From AP-15 sp963701815 (GTDB lineage: Bacteria; Pseudomonadota; Alphaproteobacteria; ATCC43930; CGMCC-115725): a DNA stretch of 64,000 nucleotides. Of this stretch, positions 34,198 through 43,848 are shown piece by piece. A program made the translations under genes and the position numbers. The stretch is from assembly GCA_963701815.1 (NCBI GenBank), contig CAVPBN010000028.1, positions 1 through 64,000 of the forward strand. Direction: 5' to 3'. The notes beneath the pieces are model-generated. The model had not been told where the DNA came from. It saw nothing but the letters and a program-made list of their open reading frames with translations, and searched no databases. How positions within the stretch are numbered: the stretch's first letter is position 1; each line of letters opens with the position of its first letter.

Positions 34198-35320
34198 ATG
34201 ACCCGCGCCTACAACGTCATCGACGCCGACGGCCACGTGCTCGAACCCGTCACGCTGTGGGACGACTACATCGACCCGGCGTTCCGCGACCGGGCGCCGC
34301 GCTTGATCGTCGACAATGACGGCAAGGAAAAGCTGTTGATCGAGGAAAAGATCCTCGGCAGCCAGCAGGGCATGGGCGGGATCGGCGGCGTCGGCGCGCG
34401 CCAAGGCACGGTCCAGGCCTCGACGATGGCCTACACCGAAGGCCGGCCGGGCGGCTTCGACCCGCACAAGCGCATCCCCGACATGGACCTCGACGGCATC
34501 GATGCGGTGTTCCTCTACCCGAGCATGGGGCTCTTCGCCGGCTCGGTGCAGGACCCCGCGCTCGCCGCCGCGATGTGCCGCGGCTACAATCGCTGGCTCG
34601 CCGATTACTGCCGGCCTTATCCCGACCGCCTGTTCGGCATCGCGATGCTGCCGATGCAGTCGGTCGAGCGGGCCATCGCCGAGATGCGCTTCGCCAAACA
34701 GGAACTCGGCTTCCGCGGCGGGTTCATCAGGCCCAACCCCTACAACAACAAGATGATCCACGATCCGGTCTACGAGCCGTTCTGGGCAGGCGGCCGAGGA
34801 TCTCGATTTCTCGATCGGTTTTCACGAAGGCGGCAACAGCGGCATGCCGACGGTCGGCGTCGACCGCTTCGAAGGCCGCGCCGCCCAGCACATCATCAGC
34901 CACACGATGGAGATGATGCTGGCGGCGATGAGCGTGATCTGGGGCGGCGTATGCGAGCGTCACCCGAAAATCCGCATCGGGTTTCTCGAATCCGGCGGCG
35001 GCTGGATCGCGCCGTGGCTCGACCGCATGGATCGGCATTTCGACGATCAGGGCTTCAACAATTCCGGTCTGACGACGCGGCCGAGCGAACTCTTCCAGCG
35101 CAATTGCTGGATCTCGTTCGAGCCGGTCGAGGGCAGCCTCAAGGTGCTGGCCGACTATATCGGGCCGCATAAGATCCTGTGGGCGACCGATTACCCGCAC
35201 CGCGACGGCTTCTTCCCCGGCGCGCCGAAGATGATGCTGGACCGCCTCGCCGAGGCCTCGCCCGAGACGAGGCACCAGGTCATGGCCGGGGGCGCCATGG
35301 GGTTCTACGGCCTCAACTGA
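34198..35320 (+). CDS. Amidohydrolase_2-family hydrolase/decarboxylase, frame broken near 34787
   Basis: This is a metal-dependent TIM-barrel hydrolase of about 373 residues. The first frame carries NVIDADGHVLEP, KRIPDMDLDGIDAVFLYPS and RGGFIRPNPYNN. The +1 frame continues DLDFSIGFHEGG, IGFLESGGGWIAPW and ILWATDYPHRDG to the stop. Removing one base in TGGGCAGG at 34784-34790 gives a continuous protein. AAGGAGAG precedes the ATG. It is related to 2-amino-3-carboxymuconate semialdehyde decarboxylase-type enzymes (COG2159). The substrate is unknown. Confidence 0.86.
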
Positions 35321-35543
35321 CGGACCGGCGGCGTTCCCGGCAGCGTTTCGCGGCTTTGCCGTTTCCCGAGCCGTTGCCGCCGGCGGCGCGTCGCCGGCTC
35401 GACCCGCGGCCGATGGCGAGGCCCAGCAGCACTCCGATCACTATCGGCCGAGCGTCGAGCTACCTGGCGGGCTGAACGCAGCGTGGGGTTGGCGGTAGAA
35501 TGGACGTTCTTCCGCATTCAAATATGGTCAGGGAGGTATGTCT

Positions 35544-36293
35544 ATGGGTAAGCTCGAGGGGAAAGTCGCGCTGATCACCGGGTCCGGGCGCAACATCGGC
35601 CGGGCCACGGCATTGATGCTCGCCGGGGAGGGCGCCCACATCGTCGTCAACGCCCGCACCAACCAGGCCGAGGCCGAGGCTGTCGCGCGCGAGGTCCGGG
35701 ATCTCGGGGTCAAGGCGATCGCCGTCATCGCCGATGTCGCGCATAAGGACCAAACCGACAAGCTGGCGGCGCGGGCCTTGGCCGAGTTCGGCCATGTCGA
35801 CATCCTGATCAACAACGCCGCGATCCGGCCGCACAAACCCTTCACCGAGGTGACGGTGCAGGATTGGGAACATGTCAGGGGCGTCGTTCTCGACGGCGCC
35901 TTCTACCTGACCCAGGCCGTCATCCCGTCGATGGTCGAGAACAACTACGGCCGGATCCTGTTCTTCACCGGCGACGGCGCCTTCACCGGCGGCAGCGGCC
36001 GGGCGCACGTCTCGGCGGCCAAGATGGGGCTGGTCGGGATGGCGCGCGCGCTGGCCTCGGAATTCGCCGCGCACAACATCCGGGCCAACGTCGTCTCGCC
36101 CGGCAGCATCGATACCCGAAGGGACAACCCCGAATGGTATCAGGGGCGGGTGCCGGGCGCCGCCGGCATTCCGCTCGGCCGCCAGGGCAAGGTCGACGAG
36201 ATCGCCGCCGCCTGCCTGTTCCTGGTCAGCGACGACGGCGGTTTCGTCACCGGCCAGACCATCCACGTCAACGGCGGCGCCCATTATTACTGA
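35544..36293 (+). CDS. Short-chain dehydrogenase/reductase with altered active site
   Basis: This 249-residue SDR has the Rossmann motif TGSGRNIG (13-19), the NNAA motif at 90-93 and the usual ending VTGQTIHVNGG. The catalytic YxxxK is not standard: the segment reads AHVSAAK, so Lys160 is present but position 156 is Val, not Tyr. The Ser position is also replaced (FFTGDGAF). ATG 35544 is favoured because GGGAGG ends seven bases upstream; ATG 35538 is too close. It is convergent with the UbiH-like gene. Oxidoreductase activity is therefore uncertain. Confidence 0.88.
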   Translation: MGKLEGKVALITGSGRNIGRATALMLAGEGAHIVVNARTNQAEAEAVAREVRDLGVKAIAVIADVAHKDQTDKLAARALAEFGHVDILINNAAIRPHKPFTEVTVQDWEHVRGVVLDGAFYLTQAVIPSMVENNYGRILFFTGDGAFTGGSGRAHVSAAKMGLVGMARALASEFAAHNIRANVVSPGSIDTRRDNPEWYQGRVPGAAGIPLGRQGKVDEIAAACLFLVSDDGGFVTGQTIHVNGGAHYY

Positions 36294-36338
36294 CGACCGC
36301 GCCGCCTCCTTAGCCCGATAGGATCTGCTTGTCTGATA

Positions 36339-37555
36339 TTACAGCGGCTCGCCGCGCGCCAGGCGCGGCAGGTCGCCGACGAGCCCCATCGCGTCGCGCA
36401 TCAGGAAGCGCTTCAACGGCGGCAGCCGGTTGACTGCGGCGAGGCCGAGATCGCGGGCGAGCCGCAATGGCGCGATGTCGTTCGAGAACAAGCGGTTGAG
36501 GCCGTCGGTCACCGCCGCCAGCGCCAATGTGTCGAGGCGGCGCCAGCGCTCGTAGCGGCGCAGCAGGGACGGCTCGCCGATGTCGAGCCCGAGCCGGCGC
36601 GCGTCGATCGCGAGTTCGGCCAATGCCGCGATGTCGCGGATGCCGAGATTGAGCCCCTGGCCGGCGATCGGGTGGATCAGGTGCGCCGCCTCGCCGATCA
36701 ACGCCAGCCGCGGCGCTGCATAGCGTTCGGCCAAGCATCAGCGCCAGCGGATAGGACCAGCGCGGCCCGACCGGCTCGATCGGTCCGAGAAAATCGCCGA
36801 ACCGCGCCGCCAGCTCGGCGGCGAAGCCGTCCTCGGGCAAGGCCATCAGCCGCGGCGCCAGGGCGGCCCGCTCGGTCCACACGATCGAAGACCGGTTGCC
36901 GGTCATCGGCAGGATCGCGAACGGCCCGGCCGGCAGGAAATGCTCGACCGCGATGCCGGCATGCGGCCGTTGGTGGCTGACCGTGGCGACGATGCCGGTC
37001 TGGCGATAGCGCCATTCGAGCGTGCGGATGCCGGCCGAACGGCGCAGCGGCGAATGCGCCCCGTCCGCCGCCGCGACCAGGCGTGCGCGCAGCTTGCGGC
37101 CATCGGAGAGGAGGGCGACGGCGGCGGCGGGCATAGCGTCGACCGCCTCGACGGCGAGCGGCGCGATCAGCGTCAGGCTCGGCAACCGGCGGGCGTGCTC
37201 GAACAGAACGCGGCGCAATACCCGGTTTTCGACGATGTAGCCGAGCGGCGTCTTTTCGCCGAGGTCGCGATGGTCGTAATGCAGGAACAATGGCGAATTG
37301 TCGTCGACGACCCGGATCTCGAGGATCGGCTCGGCCTCGGCGGCGATCTCCGCCCACAAGCCCAGCGCCTCCAACACCCGGCGCGAACCGGCGGCGATCG
37401 CCGAGCTGCGGCCGTCGAAGGCCGGCGTCGAGCATCGCCGCCGGGTCCTGGCGGTCGACGACGGCCACCGCCAGCCCGGCCCCGGCGCAGGCGACGCCGA
37501 GCAGCAGCCCGGTCAACCCGCCGCCGGCGATCAGCAATTCGACATCGTCGGCCAT
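36339..37555 (-). CDS. UbiH/COQ6-like FAD monooxygenase, two frame breaks
   Basis: This aromatic hydroxylase has about 405 residues. The first frame has the FAD motif LLIAGGGLTGLLLGVACAG. After an extra base near 37424 the next frame gives EALGLWAEIAAEAEPI and VAAADGAHSPLRR. After a second extra base near 36734 the last frame gives LIGEAAHLIHPIAGQGLNLG, the second FAD motif. Such enzymes hydroxylate ubiquinone precursors or other phenols. Both breaks are repaired by removing one base each, so I regard this as one functional gene with sequencing errors. No ubiquinone genes are adjacent. Confidence 0.83.
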
Positions 37556-37691
37556 GCTGCTGACATAGAGCCGGGCCGACGGCATGTCCAGTCACCGCTG
37601 ACCAAATCCTGAACGCCAAGTACCCAAGGGATTGACCAATATCGGGTCAAGATCCTCACGGAAAAACTGACTCACCCCCAAGGAGGCTGCC

Positions 37692-37720
37692 TTGACACAT
37701 TGCGGGGCGACTACTAGCCT
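37692..37720 (+). promoter_or_regulatory. Putative promoter upstream of the molybdenum hydroxylase operon
   Basis: A perfect TTGACA at 37692-37697 is followed after 17 bases by TAGCCT (37715-37720), or after 14 by TACTAG. It lies about 340 bases before the first gene of the pair, with a possible leader ORF between. Confidence 0.35.
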
Positions 37721-37780
37721 CAAAGAAATACTGCAAAAGAAGATCTCGTCGCCAAGGCGGCAGAACCGAGGGGGGAACCG

Positions 37781-37837
37781 ATGAACACGCCGGCATCATT
37801 GCGTTCGGTGGCAAAGCCGCCAGCCGATGCCCGATGA
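37781..37837 (+). CDS. Possible 18-residue leader peptide
   Basis: ATG 37781 follows GAGGGGGGAACC and encodes MNTPASLRSVAKPPADAR before TGA. The strong site and position between promoter candidate and operon are the only support. It could be a chance frame. Confidence 0.2.
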   Translation: MNTPASLRSVAKPPADAR

Positions 37838-38036
37838 CGGGGCGGCTCTCGGCGCGGTTCAGCCGTTCGCTCCGGCAAAGCAGACCGCCGACGGCGGCAT
37901 GCCGCTCATCCGACGGACAGTGTTGGTACGGCGCTGCTGCCCCGCATCGTCGAGCGGTGCCGGCGCTGCGCCGCCGCCAGGGCATGGCGGCGGGAAGCCG
38001 TAGCGCGCAGCACTCATCTTTTCAAGGAGGCGGAAA

Positions 38037-38489
38037 ATGGTCACACTCCAGGTCAACGGACGGAACTACAACTACGATGGCGACCCGTCGGTGCCGTTAT
38101 TGTGGGTGTTGCGCGATGAACTGGGCCTGACCGGGACCAAGTTCGGCTGCGGCGCAGGGTTGTGCGGCGCCTGCACCGTGCATCTGGCGGGCGCCGCGGT
38201 ACGCTCCTGCCAGGTTGCGGCTGCGGAGGCTGCCGGCAAGCCGATCGTGACGATCGAAGGGCTCGATCCCACAGGCGACCACATCGTCCAGCGCGCCTGG
38301 CGGCAGACGAGCGTCCCGCAATGCGGCTATTGCCATGCCGGGCAGATCATGCAGGCCGTAGCGTTGCTGGCGGCCAACCCTAAACCGACGAAGGCGGACA
38401 TACTCGACGCCATGTCGGGGAACATCTGCCGCTGCGGCTGCTACCAGCGGATCGCGCAAGCGATCAACCTCGCCGCAACGGGAGCGTGA
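38037..38489 (+). CDS. [2Fe-2S] subunit of a molybdenum hydroxylase (isoquinoline 1-oxidoreductase alpha type)
   Basis: This 150-residue electron-transfer subunit has two [2Fe-2S] sites: the plant-type FGCGAGLCGACTVHLAG and the helical QCGYCHAGQIMQ with GNICRCGCYQRI. This two-domain layout is that of IorA and small subunits of xanthine/aldehyde dehydrogenases. GGAGG lies nine bases before the ATG. The large Mo subunit starts three bases after its stop. No FAD subunit is nearby, as in the Ior class, so electrons probably leave by a cytochrome rather than NAD. Confidence 0.92.
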   Translation: MVTLQVNGRNYNYDGDPSVPLLWVLRDELGLTGTKFGCGAGLCGACTVHLAGAAVRSCQVAAAEAAGKPIVTIEGLDPTGDHIVQRAWRQTSVPQCGYCHAGQIMQAVALLAANPKPTKADILDAMSGNICRCGCYQRIAQAINLAATGA

Positions 38490-38492
38490 GCC

Positions 38493-40814
38493 ATGGCCAG
38501 GATGTTCGATCTGGCGGCCACGCCTGCCGCCGCCGGCACCTTGACCAATGTCAGCCGGCGCTTGGTGCTCAAGGGAGCGGTCGCGTCGGGCGGGTTCGCG
38601 GTCGGCGTCAGCCTGCTGCCGCAGCGCGCGCTCGCCGGCTGGCTGACCGGCGCCGGCGAGATGCCGCACGGCACGGTCAATGATCCGCACGTCTTCGTCG
38701 CCATCGATCCTTCGGGCACGGTGACGATCATTGCCAGCCGCTCGGAGATGGGCACCGGCGTGCGGACCAGCCTGCCGATGGTGGTGGCCGACGAGATGGA
38801 GGCGGATTGGAGCCGCGTGCGGGTGGCCCAGGCGCCGGGCGACGAAAAGAAATACGGCAACCAGGACACCGACGGCTCGCGCAGCACCCGCCATTTCGTC
38901 CAGCCGATGCGGCAATGCGGCGCGGCGATGCGCATGATGCTCGAACAGGCGGCGGCCAAACGCTGGGGCGTCGACCCGGCGCAGGTGCGGGCCGAGAACC
39001 ATGCGGTCGTCCACCTCGCTTCCGGGCGCAGGATCGGTTACGGCGAACTGGCGGCGGCGGCGAGCGCGCTGCCGATGCCGGCCCTTGCCGACATCCGGCT
39101 CAAGGACCCGAAGGATTTCCGCTACATCGGGACCGGCAAGATCCCGATCGTCGATTTGCACGACATCACCACCGGTCATGCCGGATACGGTATCGACGCC
39201 AAGCTTCCCGGCATGAAATTCGCGGTGATGGCGCGGCCGCCGGTGGTCGGCGGCAAGCTCGTCTCGTTCGACGCGAGCGAGGCGATGCAGGTGCCCGGCG
39301 TCGAGCGGGTGGTCGAAATCCGAGGCTGGCCCTGGCCGCACAAATTCCACCCGCTGGGCGGCGTCGCGGTGATCGCGCGCAACACCGGTTCGGCGATCAA
39401 GGGCCGCGACAAGCTGAAGCTGCACTGGGACGACGGCGCCAACGCGACCTACGACTCGGCCGTCTACCGCAAGGCGCTGGAGGATACCGCGGGCCAGCCC
39501 GGCCTGGTCGTGCGCAGTGACGGCGATGCCGAGGCGGCGCTCAAATCGGCCGCCAAAGTCGTCACCGCCCAGTACTACCTGCCGCATCTCGCGCATGCGA
39601 CGATGGAGCCGCCTTCGGCGACGGTGCTGGTGGCCGACGGCAAATGCGTCGCCTATGCGGCGACGCAAAGCCCGGGCGGCTGCCGCGACGATCTCGCCGA
39701 GATGCTGGGCATGCCGGCCGATAACGTCACCGTCAACGTGCCGCTGCTGGGCGGCGGGTTCGGCCGAAAATCGAAATGGGACTATGTGCTGGAGGCGGCG
39801 CTGGTGTCGAAGGCGATCGGCGCGCCGGTCAAGCTCACCTGGACCCGCGAGGATGACCTGCACCACGATTTCTACCACACCGTCTCGGTCGAGCGGATCG
39901 ACGCCGGCATCGGCGCCGACGGCAAGGTCAGCGCCTGGCGGCACCGCAGCGTCGCGCCGACCATCTTATCCACCTTCAAAAAGGGCGCCGACCGCGAGTT
40001 CAAGATCGAATTGGGCATGGGGCTGGTCGACAACCCGTTCCACATCGCCAATCTGCGCTGCGAGACCGGAAAGGCCGACGCGCATACCAGGATCGGCTGG
40101 TTCCGCTCGGTTTCGAACATTCCGCACGGTTTCGCGGTGCAGTCGATGGTGGCCGAGATTGCCGCCGCGCTCGGGCGCGACCCCAAGGACATGCTGATCG
40201 AGCTGATCGGCCCCGATCGCATCGTCGATCCGCGCAAATCGGCGGAGGTCAAGGACTACTGGAACTACGGCGACCCGTTCGAGACCTATCCGATCGACAC
40301 CGGCCGATTGCGCCGAGTGGCCGAAGCCGCCGCGGCGGCTTCCGGCTGGGGCAAGAGCCTGCCGAAAGGCGAGGGGCTCGGCATCGCCGCGCATCGCAGC
40401 TTTCTGACTTATGTCGCGACGGTGGTGCACGCCGCCGTGGACGCGCACGGCACACTCAGCGTGCCGAAGGTCTATACGGCGATCGACTGCGGCTTCCACG
40501 TCAACCCGGAGCGCATCCGCTCGCAGATCGAGGGCGCGGCGGTGATGGGGCTGGCGCTCGCCCGGCATGGCGAGATCACCTTCAAGAACGGCCGGGTGCA
40601 GCAGAACAACTTCGACGGGTTTGTAGTGACGCGGATCGACGAGGCGCCGCTCGACGTGCATGTCGATATCGTTCCGGCGGACTGGAGCGTGCCGTCGAGC
40701 GGGGTCGGCGAGCCGCCGCTGCCGCCCTTCGCGCCGGCGCTGTGCAACGCGATCTTTGCCGCGACCGGCAAACGCATCCGCAGCCTGCCGATCGGCGACC
40801 AGCTGGCGATTTAG
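38493..40814 (+). CDS. Molybdopterin-binding subunit (isoquinoline 1-oxidoreductase beta type), Tat-exported
   Basis: The subunit has 773 residues. The N-terminus carries a Tat signal (SRRLVLKGAVASGG then a cleavage-like ALAG), so the pair is moved folded to the periplasm. Mo-cofactor domains are recognised by SEMGTGVRTSLPMVVADEM, GGGFGRKSKWDY and the C-terminal SGVGEPPLPPFAPALCNAI. It hydroxylates N-heterocycles or oxidises aldehydes; the natural substrate is unknown. It starts three bases after the iron-sulfur subunit and is followed by a convergent P450 gene. Confidence 0.91.
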   Translation: MARMFDLAATPAAAGTLTNVSRRLVLKGAVASGGFAVGVSLLPQRALAGWLTGAGEMPHGTVNDPHVFVAIDPSGTVTIIASRSEMGTGVRTSLPMVVADEMEADWSRVRVAQAPGDEKKYGNQDTDGSRSTRHFVQPMRQCGAAMRMMLEQAAAKRWGVDPAQVRAENHAVVHLASGRRIGYGELAAAASALPMPALADIRLKDPKDFRYIGTGKIPIVDLHDITTGHAGYGIDAKLPGMKFAVMARPPVVGGKLVSFDASEAMQVPGVERVVEIRGWPWPHKFHPLGGVAVIARNTGSAIKGRDKLKLHWDDGANATYDSAVYRKALEDTAGQPGLVVRSDGDAEAALKSAAKVVTAQYYLPHLAHATMEPPSATVLVADGKCVAYAATQSPGGCRDDLAEMLGMPADNVTVNVPLLGGGFGRKSKWDYVLEAALVSKAIGAPVKLTWTREDDLHHDFYHTVSVERIDAGIGADGKVSAWRHRSVAPTILSTFKKGADREFKIELGMGLVDNPFHIANLRCETGKADAHTRIGWFRSVSNIPHGFAVQSMVAEIAAALGRDPKDMLIELIGPDRIVDPRKSAEVKDYWNYGDPFETYPIDTGRLRRVAEAAAAASGWGKSLPKGEGLGIAAHRSFLTYVATVVHAAVDAHGTLSVPKVYTAIDCGFHVNPERIRSQIEGAAVMGLALARHGEITFKNGRVQQNNFDGFVVTRIDEAPLDVHVDIVPADWSVPSSGVGEPPLPPFAPALCNAIFAATGKRIRSLPIGDQLAI

Positions 40815-40851
40815 ACCATCGCAGAGCCCGAGGACGGGGCGGCGATCGTTC

Positions 40852-42291
40852 TCAGCGCCGGGTCAGGCGGAACAGAGGCGGGTGGTCGGGCTGGGTGGTG
40901 ACGATGCCGCGCGGGGTCACCGGCTCGTCGCCGGTGCGCTCGACGGCGAAGGCCTGGATCAATGCCGCCAATACCAGGGTCGCTTCGGTCAGCGCGAACT
41001 GGGCGCCGATGCAGACGCGCGGGCCGATGCCGAACGGCAGATAGGCGAAGCGGGCGGGCGGGCGCGCATCGGGCAGAAAGCGCGCCGGATCGAACCGCTC
41101 GGGCATGTCCCACAGCCGGCGATGCCGGTGCAATACCCAGGGCGCTATCAGCACTACCGCGCGGGCCGGGACCGCGATGCCGCCGGCGACATCGGCGGCG
41201 CGCGCCTGCCGGGCGATCGTGAACGCCGGCGGATAGAGGCGCAGGGCCTCGTGGATCACGGCGCGCGTATAATCGAGCCGGGGCAACAATTCGGCCGCAT
41301 GCGCGGGGCCGAGATCGAGCCCGGCGACTTCCGCGGCGAGACGCTGCTGCACGGCCGGCGCCGAGGCCAGCAGAAACAGCGACCAGAACAGCGCCACCGC
41401 CGTCGTCTCGTGACCGGCGACGATCAGCGTCGCGACCTCGTCGGCGAGCTGATCGGCCGAGAAGCCGCCGCCGCCCTCGCTGTCCCGCGCCTCGGACATC
41501 AGATCGAACAGGTCGCGCGGCGCCGGTCCCGAGGGCTGGGCACGCCGTGCGGCGATGATGCGGCGGATCAGGTCGATCCAGCGGCGGCGAAACCGCCGGC
41601 GGGCAAAGTCGCGCGGGCTCGGGATCGCCGGCGGCAGCAGCATGTCGAGCAGGCTCGGCCGCCCGAGATGGACGGCATAGCCCGCGATCAGCGCGCGCAA
41701 TTCCACCCCGAACCGCTCCATTTCGAGCGAAAACATCGATTTGCCGGCGATTTCCAGGGCCAGAAACTGCATCGCCGCCAGCAGATTGACCGGCTGCGCC
41801 GTCTTCGTCGCCAGTTCGGCGACGGTGACGGCGGCGGCAGCGGCCACGTGACGGGCCAGCATCGGCATCGTGCGCGGCGCGAAGGCCGGGGCCAGGGTCC
41901 GGCGCTGGCGTTTCCACTCCTCGCCGCGGGCCAGCAGCAGCCCGTTGCCGAGCAACGGCCGCAGGATGCGGATGCCGGCCGCGGTGCGGCGGTAGTTCTC
42001 CGGGTTGTCGATCAGGATGTGCTGGATCGCCTCGGGCCGGCTCAGAATGATCTGCCGGCGCCGGTAGAAGCTGCGAAAAACCACCTCCTCGTCAAAGGCC
42101 TGCGGCGGAAACAGCCCGAGCGCGTTGTCCTGCACCGAGCGAGCCGCGCCGCGCCAGGACGGCGCCGCGGCAGCGCCGCCCGAGGCTGCGGCGCCGGCAG
42201 TCGATGCGAGAATCTGTTGGTCGCCCACCTTCCGGTCCGCCTGTCCCGTAAACGATGTCCGGCAAATCGGGATCGACGAGGCCGGTTCCAA
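40852..42291 (-). CDS. Cytochrome P450
   Basis: This P450 has up to 479 residues. The I-helix AGHETT, the ExxR segment HEALRLYP and the heme loop LPFGIGPRVCIGAQ, with the cysteine ligand, are all present. It lacks a membrane anchor. The start is uncertain: TTG 42291 lies 18 bases after the stop of the MFS gene and gives a low-complexity N-terminus. It is the last gene of the type III PKS operon (PKS, methyltransferase, MFS, P450), so it probably oxidises the lipid or aromatic product. Confidence 0.92.
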   Translation of the reverse strand: MEPASSIPICRTSFTGQADRKVGDQQILASTAGAAASGGAAAAPSWRGAARSVQDNALGLFPPQAFDEEVVFRSFYRRRQIILSRPEAIQHILIDNPENYRRTAAGIRILRPLLGNGLLLARGEEWKRQRRTLAPAFAPRTMPMLARHVAAAAAVTVAELATKTAQPVNLLAAMQFLALEIAGKSMFSLEMERFGVELRALIAGYAVHLGRPSLLDMLLPPAIPSPRDFARRRFRRRWIDLIRRIIAARRAQPSGPAPRDLFDLMSEARDSEGGGGFSADQLADEVATLIVAGHETTAVALFWSLFLLASAPAVQQRLAAEVAGLDLGPAHAAELLPRLDYTRAVIHEALRLYPPAFTIARQARAADVAGGIAVPARAVVLIAPWVLHRHRRLWDMPERFDPARFLPDARPPARFAYLPFGIGPRVCIGAQFALTEATLVLAALIQAFAVERTGDEPVTPRGIVTTQPDHPPLFRLTRR

Positions 42292-42309
42292 GCCCGGACG
42301 CGACGCCGC

Positions 42310-43848
42310 TCAACGGCGGCGCAGCAGCGCCAGGGTCAGCAACGAGGCCAGGCTGAGCCCGCCGATCAGGATCCAGGCGTCGTTGAACGAAGCGACGAGC
42401 CCGGCGCGCTCGACCAGCGGGGCGACGAGGTCGCGCGTCGCCGCGTCGACCGGGCCCAGCGGCGCGCCGGTGAAACGCTCGGTCGGCAGGCCGACGAACC
42501 GCGCCGCCGCGGCGTCGCCCGCCTGCAGACGGGCGACGATCGCCGCGACATGGCTCGGCGTGCGCTGTTCGAGCACAGTGTCGATCAGCGCCAGACCTAT
42601 CGCGCCCCCGAGATTGCGCATCAGGTTGAAGAGACCGCTGGCATTGGCGATTTCGGCCGGGGCAAAGCCGCCCAAGGCCAATGCCGTCGTCGGCAGCAGG
42701 CAGAGCAGAAACGCGGCGCCGCGCACGCTCTGCTGCCAGAACAGCCCCCAGAAATCCGTGTCGAAATTCATCATGCCGTTGCCGACGCAGCCGAGCGCCA
42801 GCAGACCGTAGCCGGCGGCGATCAGCACCCGGCCGTCGAAGCGCCGTTCGAGCGCGGTGGCGATCGGCGCCATCGCCAGTTGTGCGGCGCCGGTCACGAT
42901 CATGATCTCGCCGATCGCCAATGCCGGGCGACCGCGCACCAGGCCGAGAAACAGCGGCAGCAGATAGCTGGCGCCGTAGAGCCCGACGCCGAGGACAAAG
43001 CTGAACCAGCAGCCGACGGCGAAATTCCGATGCCGGAACGCGGCGAGGTCGATCAGCGGCGCCGGGTGGCGCAGGCAGCGCCGGCCCAGCCCGATGCCGC
43101 AGGCCAGGCACAGCCCGGCCAGCGCCAGCATCGGCGCGCTGGCCCAGCCGCGCTCCGGCGCCTGCTTGAGCAACAGCTGCAGGCTGGCGAGAAAAACCGC
43201 CAGCAACGGCAATGCCGCAAGATCGACCGTGCCGAGATGGCGCCAATCGGGGCGGTCGACCCGAACCGTCCGGGCCGCCAGCAGCGCCGTCGCGATACCC
43301 GGCGGCAGGTTGATCAGGAACAGCCAGTGCCAGGACCAATGGTCGGTGACAAAGCCGCCGACGCTCGGCCCGAGGGTCGGCGCCAGCATCGCCAGCATGC
43401 CGGCGACGAGCGTCGCCCGGTTGCGCGCCTTGCCGTCGAACATCAGGAACACCGCCGAAAACACCAGCGGGATCAATGCACCGCCGCAAAAGCCCTGGAC
43501 CGCCCGGGCCGGGATCAGCGACCAGAAGCCGGTTGAAAGGGCGCAGCCCAAGCTGGCGACGGTGAACCCTGAAACGCAGCCGCAAAACGCGCCGCGCGTC
43601 GACAAGGTCCGGGTCAGCCAGCCGGTCAGCGGGATCGCCACGATCTCGGCCATCAGATAGGCGGTCTGCACCCAGCTCAGCCGGTCGAAGGAGAGGCCCA
43701 GCCCGGCCTCGATGTCGGGCAGCGAGCTGGCGACGATCTGGATGTCGAGGATCGCCATGAACATGCCCACCGCCATCGCGACAAAGCCGATCCAGGTCCG
43801 CGCATCGGCCGCCGTCTCCGGTGCGGCCGATCCGGGGACGGCGCTCAC
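42310..43848 (-). CDS. DHA2-family MFS exporter (EmrB/QacA type)
   Basis: This 512-residue transporter has 14 expected helices. Signatures are DIQIVASSLPDI in helix 1 (motif D1), SWVQTAYLMAEI, and LGPSVGGFVTDHWSWHWLFL (motif C region). The GTG start at 43848 overlaps the stop of the methyltransferase gene (GTGA), so translation is coupled. In this operon it probably exports the polyketide product or gives self-resistance. A truncated DHA2 relative lies at 61463-61955. Confidence 0.91.
   Translation of the reverse strand: MSAVPGSAAPETAADARTWIGFVAMAVGMFMAILDIQIVASSLPDIEAGLGLSFDRLSWVQTAYLMAEIVAIPLTGWLTRTLSTRGAFCGCVSGFTVASLGCALSTGFWSLIPARAVQGFCGGALIPLVFSAVFLMFDGKARNRATLVAGMLAMLAPTLGPSVGGFVTDHWSWHWLFLINLPPGIATALLAARTVRVDRPDWRHLGTVDLAALPLLAVFLASLQLLLKQAPERGWASAPMLALAGLCLACGIGLGRRCLRHPAPLIDLAAFRHRNFAVGCWFSFVLGVGLYGASYLLPLFLGLVRGRPALAIGEIMIVTGAAQLAMAPIATALERRFDGRVLIAAGYGLLALGCVGNGMMNFDTDFWGLFWQQSVRGAAFLLCLLPTTALALGGFAPAEIANASGLFNLMRNLGGAIGLALIDTVLEQRTPSHVAAIVARLQAGDAAAARFVGLPTERFTGAPLGPVDAATRDLVAPLVERAGLVASFNDAWILIGGLSLASLLTLALLRRR

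Larger units (their letters stand above)
37556..38036. other. Long intergenic region upstream of the molybdenum hydroxylase genes
   Basis: The 481-base gap contains no long conserved-looking frame. It holds a TTGACA-type promoter candidate (37692-37697), a micro-ORF with a strong ribosome site (37781-37837) and an AAGGAGG site just before the ATG at 38037. The part from 37840 to 38000 shows nothing I can interpret. Confidence 0.6.

Noticed and set aside
40660..43536. A 958-codon plus-strand open frame
   Set aside because: It lies antisense to P450 and MFS genes with clear motifs, and its product is low-complexity Arg/Gln/Ala-rich.
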